64,000 nucleotides of DNA. It comes from Megaleporinus macrocephalus (taxonomy: Eukaryota; Chordata; Actinopteri; Characiformes; Anostomidae). Made by a program: the position numbers and the translations under genes. The notes below the pieces were generated by a model that saw only the letters and a list, made by a program, of their open reading frames with translations, was not told the origin of the DNA and searched no databases. This document shows positions 44,441 through 56,507 of the stretch, piece after piece; positions within the stretch are counted from its first letter, which is position 1, and every line of letters starts with the position of its first letter. Location of the stretch: positions 5,022,155-5,086,154 of the forward strand of contig CM038704.1 of NCBI GenBank assembly GCA_021613375.1, read 5' to 3'.

Positions 44441-46845
44441 GGTGCATCCGAAATCGCCTACTAGTCAGTATATACTAGATCAGAGCCTGTACATACTGCT
44501 CTGACCACCACTGTAAAAGTCCTGCTGTTCATTTAAAAGCTTGTTTACTGACAGATTTAGATCTTTTAGTGACTCTGATCTGTGTTTTTGTCTGATTATG
44601 TATCAGACGGTGTGGAGCTGTAGATCAGAGAAGATGAAACGGGAGGAATGTAATCATTGTTTATCTCAGCAGTAGCGCTAACTTCTGTAGCAGCAGTTCA
44701 GTAGCCGTAGCTACGTACACACAGCCGACGTTCAGCTTTACACCGTTAATTTACTCCACTTTGAATTCATCCACCGCTCCAGGTGAATCATGGGATAGCG
44801 CAGTGTGCTGTGTGTTCACCTACATAAACATGGCTGCTGATTCAGGAGGTCATTCGGGTACTGGTCGCCTACTACTCAATACCTACTGAGTATTCAGACA
44901 TACTAGCCGCGCTCGCCTACTGATTTCACTACTGAGTATTCACACATACTAGCCGCGCTCGCCTACTGATTTACCTACTGGGTATTCAGACATACTAGCC
45001 GCGCTCACCTACTGATTTCACTACTGAGTATTCAGACATACTAGCCGCGCTCGCCTACTGATTTACCTACTGAGTATTCAGACATACTAGCCGCGCTCGC
45101 CTACTGATTTACCTACTGAGTATTCACACATACTAGCCACGCTCGCCTACTGATTTACCTACTGAGTATTCACACATACTAGCCGCGCTCACCTACTGAT
45201 TTACCTACTGGGTATTCAGACATAATAGCCACACTTACCTACTGATTTCACTACTGAGTATTCAGACATACTAGCCGCGCTCGCCTACTGATGTACCTAC
45301 TGAGTATTCACACATACTAGCCGCGCTCACCTACTGATTTACCTACTGGGTATTCAGACATACTAGCCACGCTTACCTACTGATTTCACTACTGAGTATT
45401 CAGACAAACTAGCCGCGCTCGCCTACTGATTTACTACTGAGTAATCAGACATACTAGCCACGCTCACCTACTGATTTCACTACTGAGTATTCAGACATAC
45501 TAGCCACGCTCACCTACTGATTTCACTACTGAGTATTCAGACCAACTAGCCACACTCACCTACTGATTTCACTACTGAGTATTCAGACAAACTAGCCACA
45601 CTCACCTACTGATTTCACTACTGAGTATTCAGACATACTAGCCGCGCTCGCCTACTGATTTCACTACTGAGTATTCACACATACTAGCCGCGCTCGCCTA
45701 CTGATTTACCTACTGGGTATTCAGACATACTAGCCGCGCTGGCCTACTGATTTCACTACTGAGTATTCAGACATACTAGCCGCGCTCGCCTACTGATTTA
45801 CCTACTGAGTATTCACACATACTAGCCACGCTCGCCTACTGATTTACCTACTGAGTATTCACACATACTAGCCGCGCTCACCTACTGATTTACCTACTGG
45901 GTATTCAGACATAATAGCCACGCTTACCTACTGATTTCACTACTGAGTATTCAGACATACTAGCCGCGCTCGCCTACTGATGTACCTACTGGGTATTCAG
46001 ACATACTAGCCACGCTTACCTACTGATTTCACTACTGAGTATTCAGACAAACTAGCCGCGCTCGCCTACTGATTTACTACTGAGTAATCAGACATACTAG
46101 CCACGCTCACCTACTGATTTCACTACTGAGTATTCAGACATACTAGCCGCGCTCACCTACTGATTTCACTACTGAGTATTCAGACCAACTAGCCACACTC
46201 ACCTACTGATTTCACTACTGAGTATTCAGACAAACTAGCCACACTCACCTACTGATTTCACTACTAAGTATTCAGACATACTAGCCACACTCACCTACTG
46301 ATTTCACTACTGAGTATTCAGACAAACTAGCCACACTCACCTACTGATTTCACTACTGAGTATTCAGACATACTAGCCGCGCTCGCTACTGATTTCACTA
46401 CTGAGTATTCAGACATACTAGCCTCGCTCGCCTACTGATTTACCTACTGAGTATTCAGACATACTAGCCGCTCTCGCCTACTGATTTACTACTGAGTATT
46501 CAGACATACTAGCCACGCTCGTCTACTGATTTACTACTGAGTATTCAGACATACTAGCCTCGCTCGCCTACTGATTTACCTACTGAGTATTTAGACATAC
46601 TAGCCGCTCTCGCCTACTGATTTACTACTGAGTATTCAGACATACTAGCCACGCTCGCCTACTGATTTACTACTGAATATTCAGACATACTAGCCGCGCT
46701 CGCCTACTGATTTACTACTGAGTATTCAGACATACTAGCCACGCTCGCCTACTGATTTCACTACTGAGTATTCAGACATACTAGCCACGCTCGCCTACTG
46801 ATTTCACTACTGAGTAGTAGGTAAGTAGGTGATTTTGGACGTACC
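44441..46845. mobile_element. Inverted-repeat element carrying the 45-bp satellite, long copy
   Basis: Ends ggtgcatccgaaatcgccta and taggtgattttggacgtacc are inverted. The interior unique part (44500-44890) matches 25110-25490 closely (gattatgtatcagacggtgt, cagccgacgttcagctttac). It is inserted in a Tc1 element: tatggt occurs immediately on both sides (44430-44435 and 46846-46851), a possible target duplication. It is 2405 bp against 1362 bp for the other copy. The difference is satellite length. Confidence 0.82.
44890..46818. repeat. 45-bp satellite array (about 43 units) with higher-order duplication
   Basis: Same unit as at 25490-26287. Rare variants occur twice at similar spacing: ctgatgtacctact at about 45287 and 45977, gagtaatcagacatac at about 45439 and 46082, agaccaactagcc at about 45539 and 46183. 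This implies that a block of roughly 650-690 bp (about 15 units) was duplicated within the array. Confidence 0.9.
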
Positions 46846-47296
46846 TATGGTTTTTCTACTGCTGTATTCTGGCCCCAACAGTGCTCACTGGAACTTTTTG
46901 GTAGTTTCGAAATTCTTCTGTAACCAATGCCATCATTATGTTTTGCAACAATAAGGTTGTGAAGGTCTTCTTAAGAGCACTCACTGGTTTTACCCATCAT
47001 GAGATGTTTCTTGTGTGGCACCTTACAGGCCATCAGTTGAACCAGCTGATAATAATTTGTACTGAGGGACAGGATTGCTTTCTAATTACTGTTTCAGCTG
47101 GTGTCATGACCTTCCATGTCTTTTTGCACCTCTCTTTCTTCATGTGTTCAATATTACACATGATTTAATGACATCTATGGTTTGATTTCATTGCATGTGT
47201 GGATAGGATGGGTTGAACATTTTATGTCAGAAGCACCTTAGAAACATGTTTACTTAGAAAATTGGTAATGTGTTCAATACTTATTTCACCTGCTAT

Positions 47297-47890
47297 ATAG
47301 AAGTTTTCTACATATATACTTATTAGTCAGACTAATAAAAGTCCTAGCAAATTAATATGTAAACTTTTTTTAAAACTAACTAGAACTATGCCCCCTCCCA
47401 ACCCAACCCCTGTTGTTAAAGAGCCACAGCTTATTAGCTCCCACAAGTCTTTGAAATGTCAGGCCTCTGTCGAGTATATGTCGGCCTCTAGGCTGTCTGC
47501 TTTGCTCAGTCATCAGGGTGTCATGGTCCTCTTGGGTCACTGAGGGGTCTCCGTTGGTGCTGAGGTGTGTACTCCGGGGGAACATCATAGTGATTCCAGG
47601 GGACCTGCAGTCTGATCCGGTTCTCTGAAGCTGGGGAGTGTTGATTGGGTCCTGGGGATTTCACTCTGGGTAAGGGGACAGGAGATCCTGATGCAGCACG
47701 ACATGGCGCTGGAGAATATCCGACGGACAGTGTCTGACAGCCTCCTCACCGCAAGTCCCATCTATTCGTACATTCAGACTAAACTCCCAGGCTATCTCTG
47801 CTGACTGGAAGTCCCGGCCCTTGACCCACTTGTTATCCTTCGTCCACTGCGCTTTGTTCCTGCTCGTGTACACTGCCCACAGCCCTCAAG
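47297..47890. other. Unassigned gene-free stretch
   Basis: Short frames on the minus strand (47376-47588, 47661-47873) look like decayed retroelement sequence, but no motif is decisive. Confidence 0.35.
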
Positions 47891-47989
47891 GTCCATTCAA
47901 AAGCACTAGTGCTGCATATTCTGCTCTTCACAATGCAGCAGTGGACTAAAGCAAAATAGTGTTAAGAATTTTGTAACTTGATGAATACA

Positions 47990-48620
47990 TGTTGCTGCTG
48001 ATAAACATCTAAAAAAACTTAAAATTGTACAGAACAGGGCAGCCAGACTAGCTCTTCATTGTTCTTTTTGTGCTAATGTGTGTGAAATGCATAAATGATT
48101 ATCATGGTTAACTGTGGAAGCTAAACTGAAATCCTGTCTTATGTTATTCATGCATAATGTTATTTGGAAAAATATGCCTCATTTTTTTCATGAAAAATTT
48201 GTTTTTTTTCAGGCTTTTGTCATGGGTATAAAACAAGCCAAGTAAGCACAGGTCAGCTGGTGGTGCCAAGTCCAAAATCCAATTTTATAAAGAGAACTGA
48301 TCTTTATAGGTCTTTCTTGGCTTGGAATATGCTCCCTATAAACAACAGGCAGATAATAAATAAATTTACTTTTAAAAAGTTATTGAAACAAAATTTCTTT
48401 AAGCTTATATGATTGTAGGGTGTTCTCTGTCTTTTTAATTTTCAAAGTGTGCTGTTATTTTTGTTCGGTTCAGTTTTTGTCTTCTGTTGCATTTATTTGA
48501 TTTATGCTGATTCTTATGTTGATTGTTTATTTTGATAGATTTTGTCTTGGTGTGGACCCCAGGAAGACTAGCAGCCACATTGTGGAAGCTAAAGGGGATC
48601 CAAATAAAGAATATTGTTAT
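47990..48620 (+). mobile_element. LINE 3' end, decayed
   Basis: The plus strand reads LKIVQNRAARLALHCSF near 48018, a motif (VQNRAARL) usual in the C-terminal part of non-LTR reverse transcriptases. It ends with ggggatccaaataaagaata, a tail-like sequence. Stops occur throughout. Confidence 0.6.
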
Positions 48621-48799
48621 CATTCTGTCTTTTTATGACTGAAATATGATTTTTATGATTGAAATTCATAACTAACCGTAACCCATAAATAAAAAGGGCA
48701 AGACTTACAGTAATAAGTCTTACTTGCAAAAGCAAACCTAAACACAATTAATAATGCCTTAAATAGGCCAGACAAATCAGCCAGTTCCATTTCAGGGCT

Positions 48800-49047
48800 A
48801 GTCGGGGTCACGATGGGGGTTGGGGTCAATCCCAGGGTCATCGGGCAGGTTACACCATGGACAGGTCACCAGTCCATCACATGGCCAACACACACTCGCA
48901 CCTATGGGCGGTTTAGAGTGAGCGATCAACCTAACATGGGTGTGTATGGACTGTGGGAGGAAACCAGAGTACCCGGTGGAAACCCACTCAAGACAGTGCT
49001 GACCACTACACCACCATGCTAACCACCACACCACTGTGCCGCCCTTA
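48800..49047 (-). mobile_element. tRNA-derived SINE
   Basis: Minus-strand copy of the family at 13746-14056. The head is at the right (accactgtgccgccctt on the plus strand). The body has ctgtgggaggaaaccagagt and accagtccatcacatggcc. Confidence 0.8.
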
Positions 49048-50405
49048 GATTTATTTATTCGAATTATTAATGACACAGAGATTTTAGTCTGCCTGTTTCA
49101 TCAGCACAGACAAAACTACCATACTAGAACCAAAACTCTTGTGTCTGTACTGTTTTCAGGACTGATACATTCACACAGCTGTCCAAGAGTTAATTACTTT
49201 GTGTTATCTAAAATGGGAGGACCACAGACAGGCGGCAAATTAAAGAAAAAATGAAGGAAAAAAAGATTTTGTCTTAATTAGTTTTTGTGCTGCTAAAGGC
49301 TACCGCTCTCTTAGTGAAGGCCTACTTGTAAGAGAATATTGTGAAAGATGACTCACCCGACCAGATTACTCTTATTCCACCTCTGTAACGGTCAATGATC
49401 TTAATGATAAGAAGTTTATGTGCTGCAGACCTACTACAGTATTTCTCTATATGTAGTTCTGGCACGATATTGTTCATTTTCTGATTTTAACATAAAATGT
49501 GTCTGTTTTGTTTTTAATTAATTGATTTTTTAGATAATATGCTAGAATGTAAGTGATATATTTGTAGAAATCTGGTATATTTACACTTAGAAAATCAACA
49601 TAACATAATTTGATCAGGGGTTTCAAACTGTTCAATACTATAATATCCCTCTCTATGTAGTTCTGGACACATTTAAATGCACCAATATTGTTCATTTGCT
49701 GATTTTAACATAAAGAAATCATAAAATATGTATTTGTTTTTTATTAACATTTTTTTTTACAATATGCTGAATACACTTAAACATAATTGTGTGAGAACAT
49801 TTGTAGACATATTTACACCTAGAAAATCAACATAACATCATTTGATCAGGAGTTTTTAAACTGTTACATACGTCATCATGTTCTAATACTTTGTTCAAAC
49901 AAATTAAAAATGAAATGAATCAATAATGAATAAATAAATATGGACTTAAATAGTGACATTGAACTCAAAAGGCAAGTTTTTGAATCATCACTTCCATTTG
50001 TAAATTATCTGTCAATCATAATATGCAAAAAAAACCCTGTAATTAAACAACAGACTACATACAACTTGAGCTTTTCAACCCTTTGGATAAAGTGGTCATG
50101 ATGATTGATTGCCACTTAAGTGTGAAAATAACTAATGAATAAATAAATAAACAAACGAAAATGGACACAAACAGTTTAAAAGGTAAGCGTTTAAATCAAC
50201 ATAGTTCCATTTGGAAATGATTTGTCAATCATATTTTGTACAAAACAACAGACAATGTACAACAACTTGAGCTTTTCAAACCTTATTGGAAAAAGTGGTT
50301 GTGAGTGCAATTTAAACGGGAGTAAGATTTCTTGATATATTTATGAAAGAAATCTGTCTTTAAATGTATTGAAGTACTGTATTTCCATCCAGATCAATTC
50401 CATCA
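49048..50405. other. AT-rich stretch with internal duplication
   Basis: No gene. The blocks at 49480-49640 and 49690-49870 are similar (tttacacttagaaaatcaac against tttacacctagaaaatcaac; catttgatcagg), a local tandem duplication. A weaker pair is at 49970-50100 and 50180-50300 (aacttgagcttttcaa). Confidence 0.55.
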
Positions 50406-50409
50406 GAGA

Positions 50410-51342
50410 TCACGGTGCAACCTTCACAATAACCAACTCACAAGAGAAATGGCGTTTGATATGTCTCACAAACTTCTGGTCTCGAACTCCGTAAATCAGA
50501 GGACTCAGGAGTCTCGGTACAATGTTTGTGAGCAGATAATTAAAGAAGGTGATCTTAGTTCGATGGGCTGGGAAAAACGGAATGAGCACCATATCCAGCA
50601 CTGGGGTTACGTAGGACAGCATGCAGAGAAGTAACTGACCTCCATGCAGGAGGATTGTGTTGCGAGCCTTTTTGGCTGAACTCTGATGATGGCTAGACGA
50701 GGCTACTTTGGCTGCAAAGAGAACTCGAAAGTAGGTATAAAATAGAACAATCCACACAATAGACATGTAAAGGGCCTGTGTGGCGATGGTCTTTTGCATA
50801 TGATACTTTGAGTTGTACAAAATAATTGGCTGGCAGTACGCAAGAGAATTAAAGAAGGAACTGGGTTGCAATGCAATGACAATGACAATATCAATTACTG
50901 CAGGGATAGCTCCGATACCCCATATCACACAGATGAGGACGTAGGCCCTGTTCGCCGTGCAGATCTGAGAGTGCTGCAGTGGCTTACACACAGCAATATA
51001 ACGCTCTATGGCCATGCCAGCCAGAATCACGGGAGTGTTCATGTAAGTGGTTGAAGCGATTGCTATCAGGAGACAACAGATAGAAACGTTGACATACGGC
51101 CATGCGTAGGTCAAAACATACATAGTAGCTGATATGCAAATCATAAGGATGTCATTGACCACCAGGTTGATGTATAGAATGTATCTGGGGTCACTGTGAA
51201 ATACGGGGCTGCGGAAGAAAATGACCACCAACATTCCATTTATGCCATTAATGATCAGAGCGAGAGAGACAATAACAGCATTTTTCGCAAAAGCTTCCTG
51301 ATAACTGTCCGGTGTTCTAAACTGATCCACCGTTTCATTCAT
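50410..51342 (-). CDS. Odorant receptor, teleost 131-2-like family (diverged copy 2)
   Basis: 310 residues, starting MNETVDQFRTPDSYQEAF with a sequon at N2. Family landmarks are GINGMLVVIFFRSPVF (helix 1), DPRYILYINLVVND (helix 2), GMAIERYIAVCKPLQH with ERY at 113-115, YTYFRVLFAAK (end of helix 5), SAKKARNTILLHGGQLLLC (helix 6) and PRLLSPLIYGVRDQKF (helix 7). Many positions differ from the other three receptors, so it is an older branch. The frame opens 20 codons earlier, but attatttctttag at about 51382-51370 is a plausible acceptor, and the ATG at 51342 fits the family length. It acts in olfactory neurons by family. The ligand is unknown. Confidence 0.92.
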   Translation of the reverse strand: MNETVDQFRTPDSYQEAFAKNAVIVSLALIINGINGMLVVIFFRSPVFHSDPRYILYINLVVNDILMICISATMYVLTYAWPYVNVSICCLLIAIASTTYMNTPVILAGMAIERYIAVCKPLQHSQICTANRAYVLICVIWGIGAIPAVIDIVIVIALQPSSFFNSLAYCQPIILYNSKYHMQKTIATQALYMSIVWIVLFYTYFRVLFAAKVASSSHHQSSAKKARNTILLHGGQLLLCMLSYVTPVLDMVLIPFFPAHRTKITFFNYLLTNIVPRLLSPLIYGVRDQKFVRHIKRHFSCELVIVKVAP

Positions 51343-51614
51343 TGCTCCGCTCCTTTCAGACGATGACCTAAAGAAATAATATTTCTCAAAAAAAACAATC
51401 AATCAAAACATCCATAAATGCATTCAAGCCAGACATCATTAAAGTTTCTGCATCATGTGTAAATGTATACTTATTATATTCAAAATAAAGACTGGAATCT
51501 GTTTGTTTATACCTTTCTATAAACAGGTTTCTATCAAGTTTGCAGTCCAATACCGGATCCTTCACATCTCTTTAGTCGCTGTTACATGAACAGCTGGATT
51601 TCTTCAGGTCACCA

Positions 51615-51650
51615 CCGTTTTATTATGTATCAACACCAGGGGGAATATAG
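51615..51650 (-). promoter_or_regulatory. Putative promoter module of receptor copy 2
   Basis: On the minus strand cataataaaac (51627-51617) could be a weak TATA element. The sequence caccagggggaata at 51634-51647 resembles an Olf/EBF-type palindrome half. The arrangement parallels the modules of the other copies, though the bases are less alike. Confidence 0.3.
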
Positions 51651-53079
51651 AGGCGTGTACATGTAAGACACAACCTTGCAGGCCAACTTCATCTGTGAGC
51701 TGATTAATTAAGTCCATATAATTAAGTAAAAAGTTTTATTTTTATTATTTATTCTCCTTGTATAAACAACTCAGTATTGTTTACAGTTCTCATCTAATAC
51801 CTGGTTTGACAGCTTAGTACTTAAAAAGATTTCTAAACAATCAGCTTAAATGTCTATGACTTGTCTGTGCCCAATAGTATAAGTTCTTAAATGCTGCACA
51901 GTAATGCATTAAGTATTGTTCTTTGGTTTTATGATATGATATCATATATAAATAATAAATAATGCAACGACTTTTGTTAATATGGAAATGTGTACGTATA
52001 CAGTCATGACCAAAAGTTTTGAAAATGGCATGAATTTTGTTTTTCTAAAAATTCTCAATATGTTGATAATACTAGAGCATATTAAGGAAATGCTCTTTTA
52101 TTGAACACACCATTGAGAACAGGGGAGGATAGAAGGCAGGTCAACATCCAGCCACACAACTCTACTTGATGCTAGACAGTAAACCCAATCCTACTACCCC
52201 ACAAGACACAATATAAAATAAACACAATATAGCACACGCAACACACTTACATAACTTATTTACAATAAAAGTCACTACAAATAGGAACACTACTGCTCTG
52301 GTGAAGCAGGCTGTGATTTTTAATGAGGCTGCCAGTCTTATGACAACAATGCAGTGCACTGTAACATAGCAGCAGCTTTCCAAACCCCTTCTAAAGCACA
52401 ACATGGGTTAAACTTGACCCGTGTTCATTTCCTATGCTATTGTCATGTCATGGCCAGGCACGGAAGTGTTAAATGCAGAGGTAAATTCTGCTGTGTGCAA
52501 ACACATGTTGCAAATTCTAAATTCTTTTAAAAATCAGAACAAGACAACAAAGAGAACGTGCTACGAAATGTTGAGAAGTAAACAACAAGATGTTGCTTCA
52601 GATTGAGGGGTGCATTGTCCCTTTTATACTAATATAGCACAGGTGAGACGAAGTTAATACTGAGGTGAGAGTGACCTCTGCTGGTGACATGGAGGAACTA
52701 CTCCTCTGGACCATAAAGGGTATTACCCAGTCCACCAGGTAATACAGCCTCCCGCCTCTGCGTTTAGGGTCCAAAAGAGTACACACAATGTAAGCTGGGG
52801 TCCCGTTTAATGTCCAGCAGAGGGGGGTACAGCCTTGGGTCCTGGAAGGTACACCCATCAATGTCCAGCACAGGGGGAGGTACAACACTAGGTCCTGGAT
52901 GGAGAGAGACACAGTTTGAGCAACGATACATGAAATGTAGAAGCAATACGATATTGAGCAGGCAGCTGTAACTGGTAAGACACTGGTGTAACTGTCTAAT
53001 AATCCTAAAAGGGCATATTAATCGTGGACTTAGCTTTTTTGATGGCAACTATAACTTAAGGAAGAAAGGGTAGTTGAAA
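51651..53079. other. Unassigned stretch with a Tc1-like terminal fragment
   Basis: 52001-52115 starts acagtcatgaccaaaagttt, like the end of a Tc1-type MITE. The matching end is not visible. 52600-53060 may belong to the gypsy element to its right, but no motif supports this. Confidence 0.35.
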
Positions 53080-54240
53080 GCCCAAAACGGGTTATTGAAC
53101 TGGTAAGAGGCCCAAGTTGTATTTTGCCCAAGGTAGGTAGGAGCTCCAATCATGCTGATTGTGGTGGCAGTAAGACCCCAGGAAGCGAATGATTAAGTCT
53201 CTCAGTTTGGCCATTGGCTTGTGGGTGATAGCCTGAGGTAAGGCACACATCAATGTTTAGAACTTTACAGAAGGCTCTCCAGACTTGTGATGTAAATTGG
53301 GAGCCTCTATCAGAAACTCTGTCCTGAACTAAGGGAGGTATGTATTCAGTTCAACAAATGATTGCGTAAGGACAAAGACACGTAGATCTTGTCATTGGGA
53401 CACTCCTCTGGTGCTGAATCATTCCCGCGTTTCAGTTGTATTTCACTGTCAACGTCCCACATTACAGGAGCGAGGATACAGGAAAGGGGAAAGGATAGAT
53501 TCTGTGGCTGTAAAGATGGCACTGGGGTACATACGTGTCAGAGCGTCAGCTTTACCATTTTTAGATCCTGGACGGTAGGTGATGGTGAAATTAAATCTAT
53601 TTAAAAAGAATAACCAGCAAGCTCAATCTAGAGTTGAGTCTCTTAGCTGTTCTTAAGTATTCAAGGTTACAGTGATTGGTAAATATCCCAAATACCACAA
53701 AAGGGTGTCTGGCACCCTCCAACCAGTGCCTTCATTCATCAAATGCACACTTCATGGCTAAGAGCTCTCTACTCCCCACATCATAGTTACGCTCAACATT
53801 ATTTTATTTGTGAGAATAGTAAGAGCAAGGGTAAAGCTTAGGTGGTGACCCTGAGCGGTGTGACAGTGTGGCACCTATACCAGAATTTGACACAGCTACT
53901 TGGACTACAAATGGCCAATCAGGATCGGGGTGCTTTAGAATTGGTGCCCTGGTGAATCTATGTTTAAGGGCGTTAAAGGCTTCTTAAGCAGTCGGGCCAT
54001 AGTAGGTCATGAAGGGGGGCTGTAACATAACTAAAACCACTAATGAAACGGTATAAATTTGCAAATCCAAGAAACTTTTGGAAATCCTTAATGGACTTGT
54101 GTCTAGGCCAATCTAGGACAGCGCTCACCTTGCCTGGGCTCATGCTTAGTTCACTTATGTGTATATAATAGCCTAAAAAGGAAGTTTTCTTAACATGGAA
54201 CATGGAACACTTCTTCAGTTTTACAAACATCCTCTGCAGG
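53080..54240 (-). pseudogene. Ty3/gypsy retrotransposon pol remnant
   Basis: Reading the minus strand from 54230 there is the end of reverse transcriptase (KKTSFLGYYIHISELSMSPG and DFQKFLGFANLYRFISGFS). RNase H-like sequence follows at about 53945-53560 (RNYDVGSRELLAMKCAF). An integrase core segment then lies at about 53340-53150 ([16 protein letters not shown] and [16 protein letters not shown]). The order RT, RNase H, integrase is that of Ty3/gypsy. The integrase zinc-finger part is missing and several stops and frameshifts are present, so it is dead. Confidence 0.87.
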
Positions 54241-54960
54241 TGTGGAGGAAGAAGACCAGGGTCCTCTGTGACAGTTATTGTTTGTATTGCTCTCTTTGGT
54301 AATTCTATTGAAATCAGTTTATTTCATTAATAAATGTTCCACATGTTCATTAAAAATCATCAATCATTAGTTTAATTCTTATTTATTTACTTCATAGACA
54401 AAAATTGTGTTTGTAAATATGTTCCTGGCTGCAAATGTTTACAAATGTCAGCAGTTACTATCAATTTTTATAGTGAGCACATTTTAGAAGGGCAGTGATA
54501 CAAAAATTATTTTTATTAAAATAGTACATGAAAAAGGAACCTGCAATCAGAATTTGTGGTGATTAAAAACAAGCATATTGAATTTTTTTAAACATTTTTA
54601 TTTACCACATAACATGATAGAGACACCCATTATTTTTTGCCATTGAAAATATAGCTTTGACAGCAGTGGTCTATGACAATAAAAGCCTCTTGAGCAGTAC
54701 AGCACAGATCTGTTATTGAGCTGAATCCAAAATAATCTGTACCCTGTTTGAGTACCAGTGTTCATATTATGTCCTCCAAGAATACCTGTGTCAGGACAGC
54801 CTGTGTAAAGGGAGGTAGGGGTAATGATATGATTTTGTATATGATGCTATAGCAACAACAGAAACAAACAAAGCCAGCCCCATTAAATCTAATTCACCTT
54901 TTACTGAGCTTACCGGGTTTGACAGTCACAGACATTGATTGTGGTTTGCACTTTTTTTTT
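54241..54960. other. Unassigned AT-rich stretch
   Basis: No gene or repeat family recognised. Confidence 0.4.
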
Positions 54961-54964
54961 TGCC

Positions 54965-55195
54965 TTGGCAGAAAATGCCAACTTTACAGGAGAGAACAAA
55001 AACTTTACTTTCAATGTAAGTTAATGGAACCAGATTTTTTTCCAAGCTATTTTGGAGCCTTTCTATTAATCCAATCATCATAATGATAATAATTTAGACA
55101 CAATATAGACAACAGCTGTTGTATTCAGATAATGTAAAAAAATAAAACTTGACAAAAATTGAGATACATGTGTTTCTTTGGACAGAGGTGATATT
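54965..55195. mobile_element. MITE family B copy
   Basis: Includes aactttacaggagagaacaa, caatgtaagttaatggaacc and ends tttctttggacagaggtgat. Confidence 0.7.
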
Positions 55196-55461
55196 TGACC
55201 AGTCAGTGGTCAGCATACAGTTTTCCATGTACATCTTTAAGCTTTTCTGCAATTAGGCAGCTACACCAGAATCCAAACATCCCCCACAAGTATATATTAT
55301 ATTATATTATATTATATTATGACTTTGCAGTGTGTAGTGTTAATAAACAAGGTTATCCAGTCATTTGACTTGGCTAAAGATTACTTGCTTTGTGGCATCA
55401 TTCATATCAACACTTCTTAAGGTGCAAATGATCAAGCCTTTGGCTTAAAACTACTCTCTAA

Positions 55462-56385
55462 CTAAATTTCATTAACTTTAGGGTTGAGCTTCATATTTAA
55501 TAAACCACATGTTAAATACATTCTGACATATTTGTACATTTTTTGATCTCGCACTCCATATATAAGAGGACTGAGCAGCCTTGGAATAACATTGGACGTC
55601 AAATAGGAAAGAAACAAAAATATGGTTCTATATTTTGGGAAATATGTTAAGAAAAAGTAGTTGATAAGTGGAGTAACATAAGCAAGCATGCAAAAAAGCA
55701 GCTGCAGGCCATGCAGCAAAATAGTGTTCCGGGCTTTTCTGGCAGAAACCTGATCGGACGTCGCAGCTTTGGCTGCCTGGAGAATCTTTAAGTAAGTAAA
55801 GATTAGCGTCATCCACACACACGATAAATAAAGCGTATCGGTGAAGATGGCTCGTGTTAGGTGCTGGTTTGAGCTATAAAGGCCTTTGCTGTAACAGATA
55901 ACCGACGTTGAGAAGATACTGATGGGCTCCTTCACCAGGATTATGATTATATCAGTCAGCGCAGGAATGAAGGTTAGAAGCCATATCAGGCTGATGAGGA
56001 TGTAGGTCCTGTTCACTGAGCAGAGCTGAGTGTGATGCAGCGGTTTGCAGATGGCGATGTAGCGCTCCAAGGCCATTCCAGCTAAATTCAGTGGAGTGTT
56101 TTCTGCAGTTATCCCTGCAAGCAGAAGTAAGACACTGCAGAATGCGAAATTCAGTAGAGGCACAGTGTAAGTGAGCACATGCAGAGTAACTGAAAGGCAG
56201 AGCATGATTATGTCATTGACGACAAGGTGGATGTAAAGAATGTATCTTGTGTCCGTGTAGAAAACTGGATTCTTAAAAAAGGCAAACACAAAAATCCCAT
56301 TGATGTAGGTTATGATGACACCCAACCCAACTGCAAGGAAGTTCTTTATAAAAGCTTCCTCAAAAGCGTCCCGGCTTGAGTTCAT
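55462..56385 (-). CDS. Odorant receptor, teleost 131-2-like family (copy 3)
   Basis: 307 residues, MNSSRDAFEEAFIKNFLAVG at the start. It has the same landmarks as copy 1: DTRYILYIHLVVND, GMALERYIAICKPLHH (ERY at 107-109), SARKARNTILLHGLQLLFC, PRLLSPLIYGVRDQKM. Helices 2-4 are almost identical to copy 1. The second extracellular loop and the C-terminus (KLNPKVNEI) differ, as expected for recent tandem duplicates. The longer frame to 56520 runs into a (TA)n repeat and is not coding. The ATG at 56385 follows the conserved tttcagTGAGG. A (TA)n run and a family A MITE lie between this start and its promoter-like module at 57220. Confidence 0.93.
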   Translation of the reverse strand: MNSSRDAFEEAFIKNFLAVGLGVIITYINGIFVFAFFKNPVFYTDTRYILYIHLVVNDIIMLCLSVTLHVLTYTVPLLNFAFCSVLLLLAGITAENTPLNLAGMALERYIAICKPLHHTQLCSVNRTYILISLIWLLTFIPALTDIIIILVKEPISIFSTSVICYSKGLYSSNQHLTRAIFTDTLYLSCVWMTLIFTYLKILQAAKAATSDQVSARKARNTILLHGLQLLFCMLAYVTPLINYFFLTYFPKYRTIFLFLSYLTSNVIPRLLSPLIYGVRDQKMYKYVRMYLTCGLLNMKLNPKVNEI

Positions 56386-56421
56386 CCTCACTGAAACAAA
56401 GTTGGGATGAATTAAATATAT

Positions 56422-56423
<2 letters not shown>

Positions 56424-56503
<80 letters not shown>
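56424..56503. repeat. (TA)n microsatellite
   Basis: About 39 TA units, 40 bp upstream of the receptor copy 3 start codon. Confidence 0.95.

Positions 56504-56507
<4 letters not shown>

Larger units (their letters stand above)
41226..47296 (-). mobile_element. Tc1-like transposon blown up to about 6 kb by later insertions
   Basis: The left end cagcgggtgaaataagtatt and the right end aatacttatttcacctgcta are inverted, and pairing extends about 47 bp (ccaattttctaagtaaac against gtttacttagaaaattgg). The order of minus-strand fragments fits one Tc1 element of about 1.6 kb. The transposase C-terminal part lies at 41486-41668 (EWPSQSPDLNPVENL, including the final catalytic Glu), a middle part near 44200-44440, and the N-terminal and terminal part at 46846-47296. 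Between them are an LTR-like segment (41985-43790), a second truncated Tc1 piece (43840-44110) and the satellite-bearing element (44441-46845). Confidence 0.75.

Noticed and set aside
55628..55822. Short frames MCVDDANLYLL and MCVDDPDLYLL within receptor copies 3 and 4
   Set aside because: The same shadow frame appears in both paralogues because the true receptor frame is conserved, not because it is a second gene.
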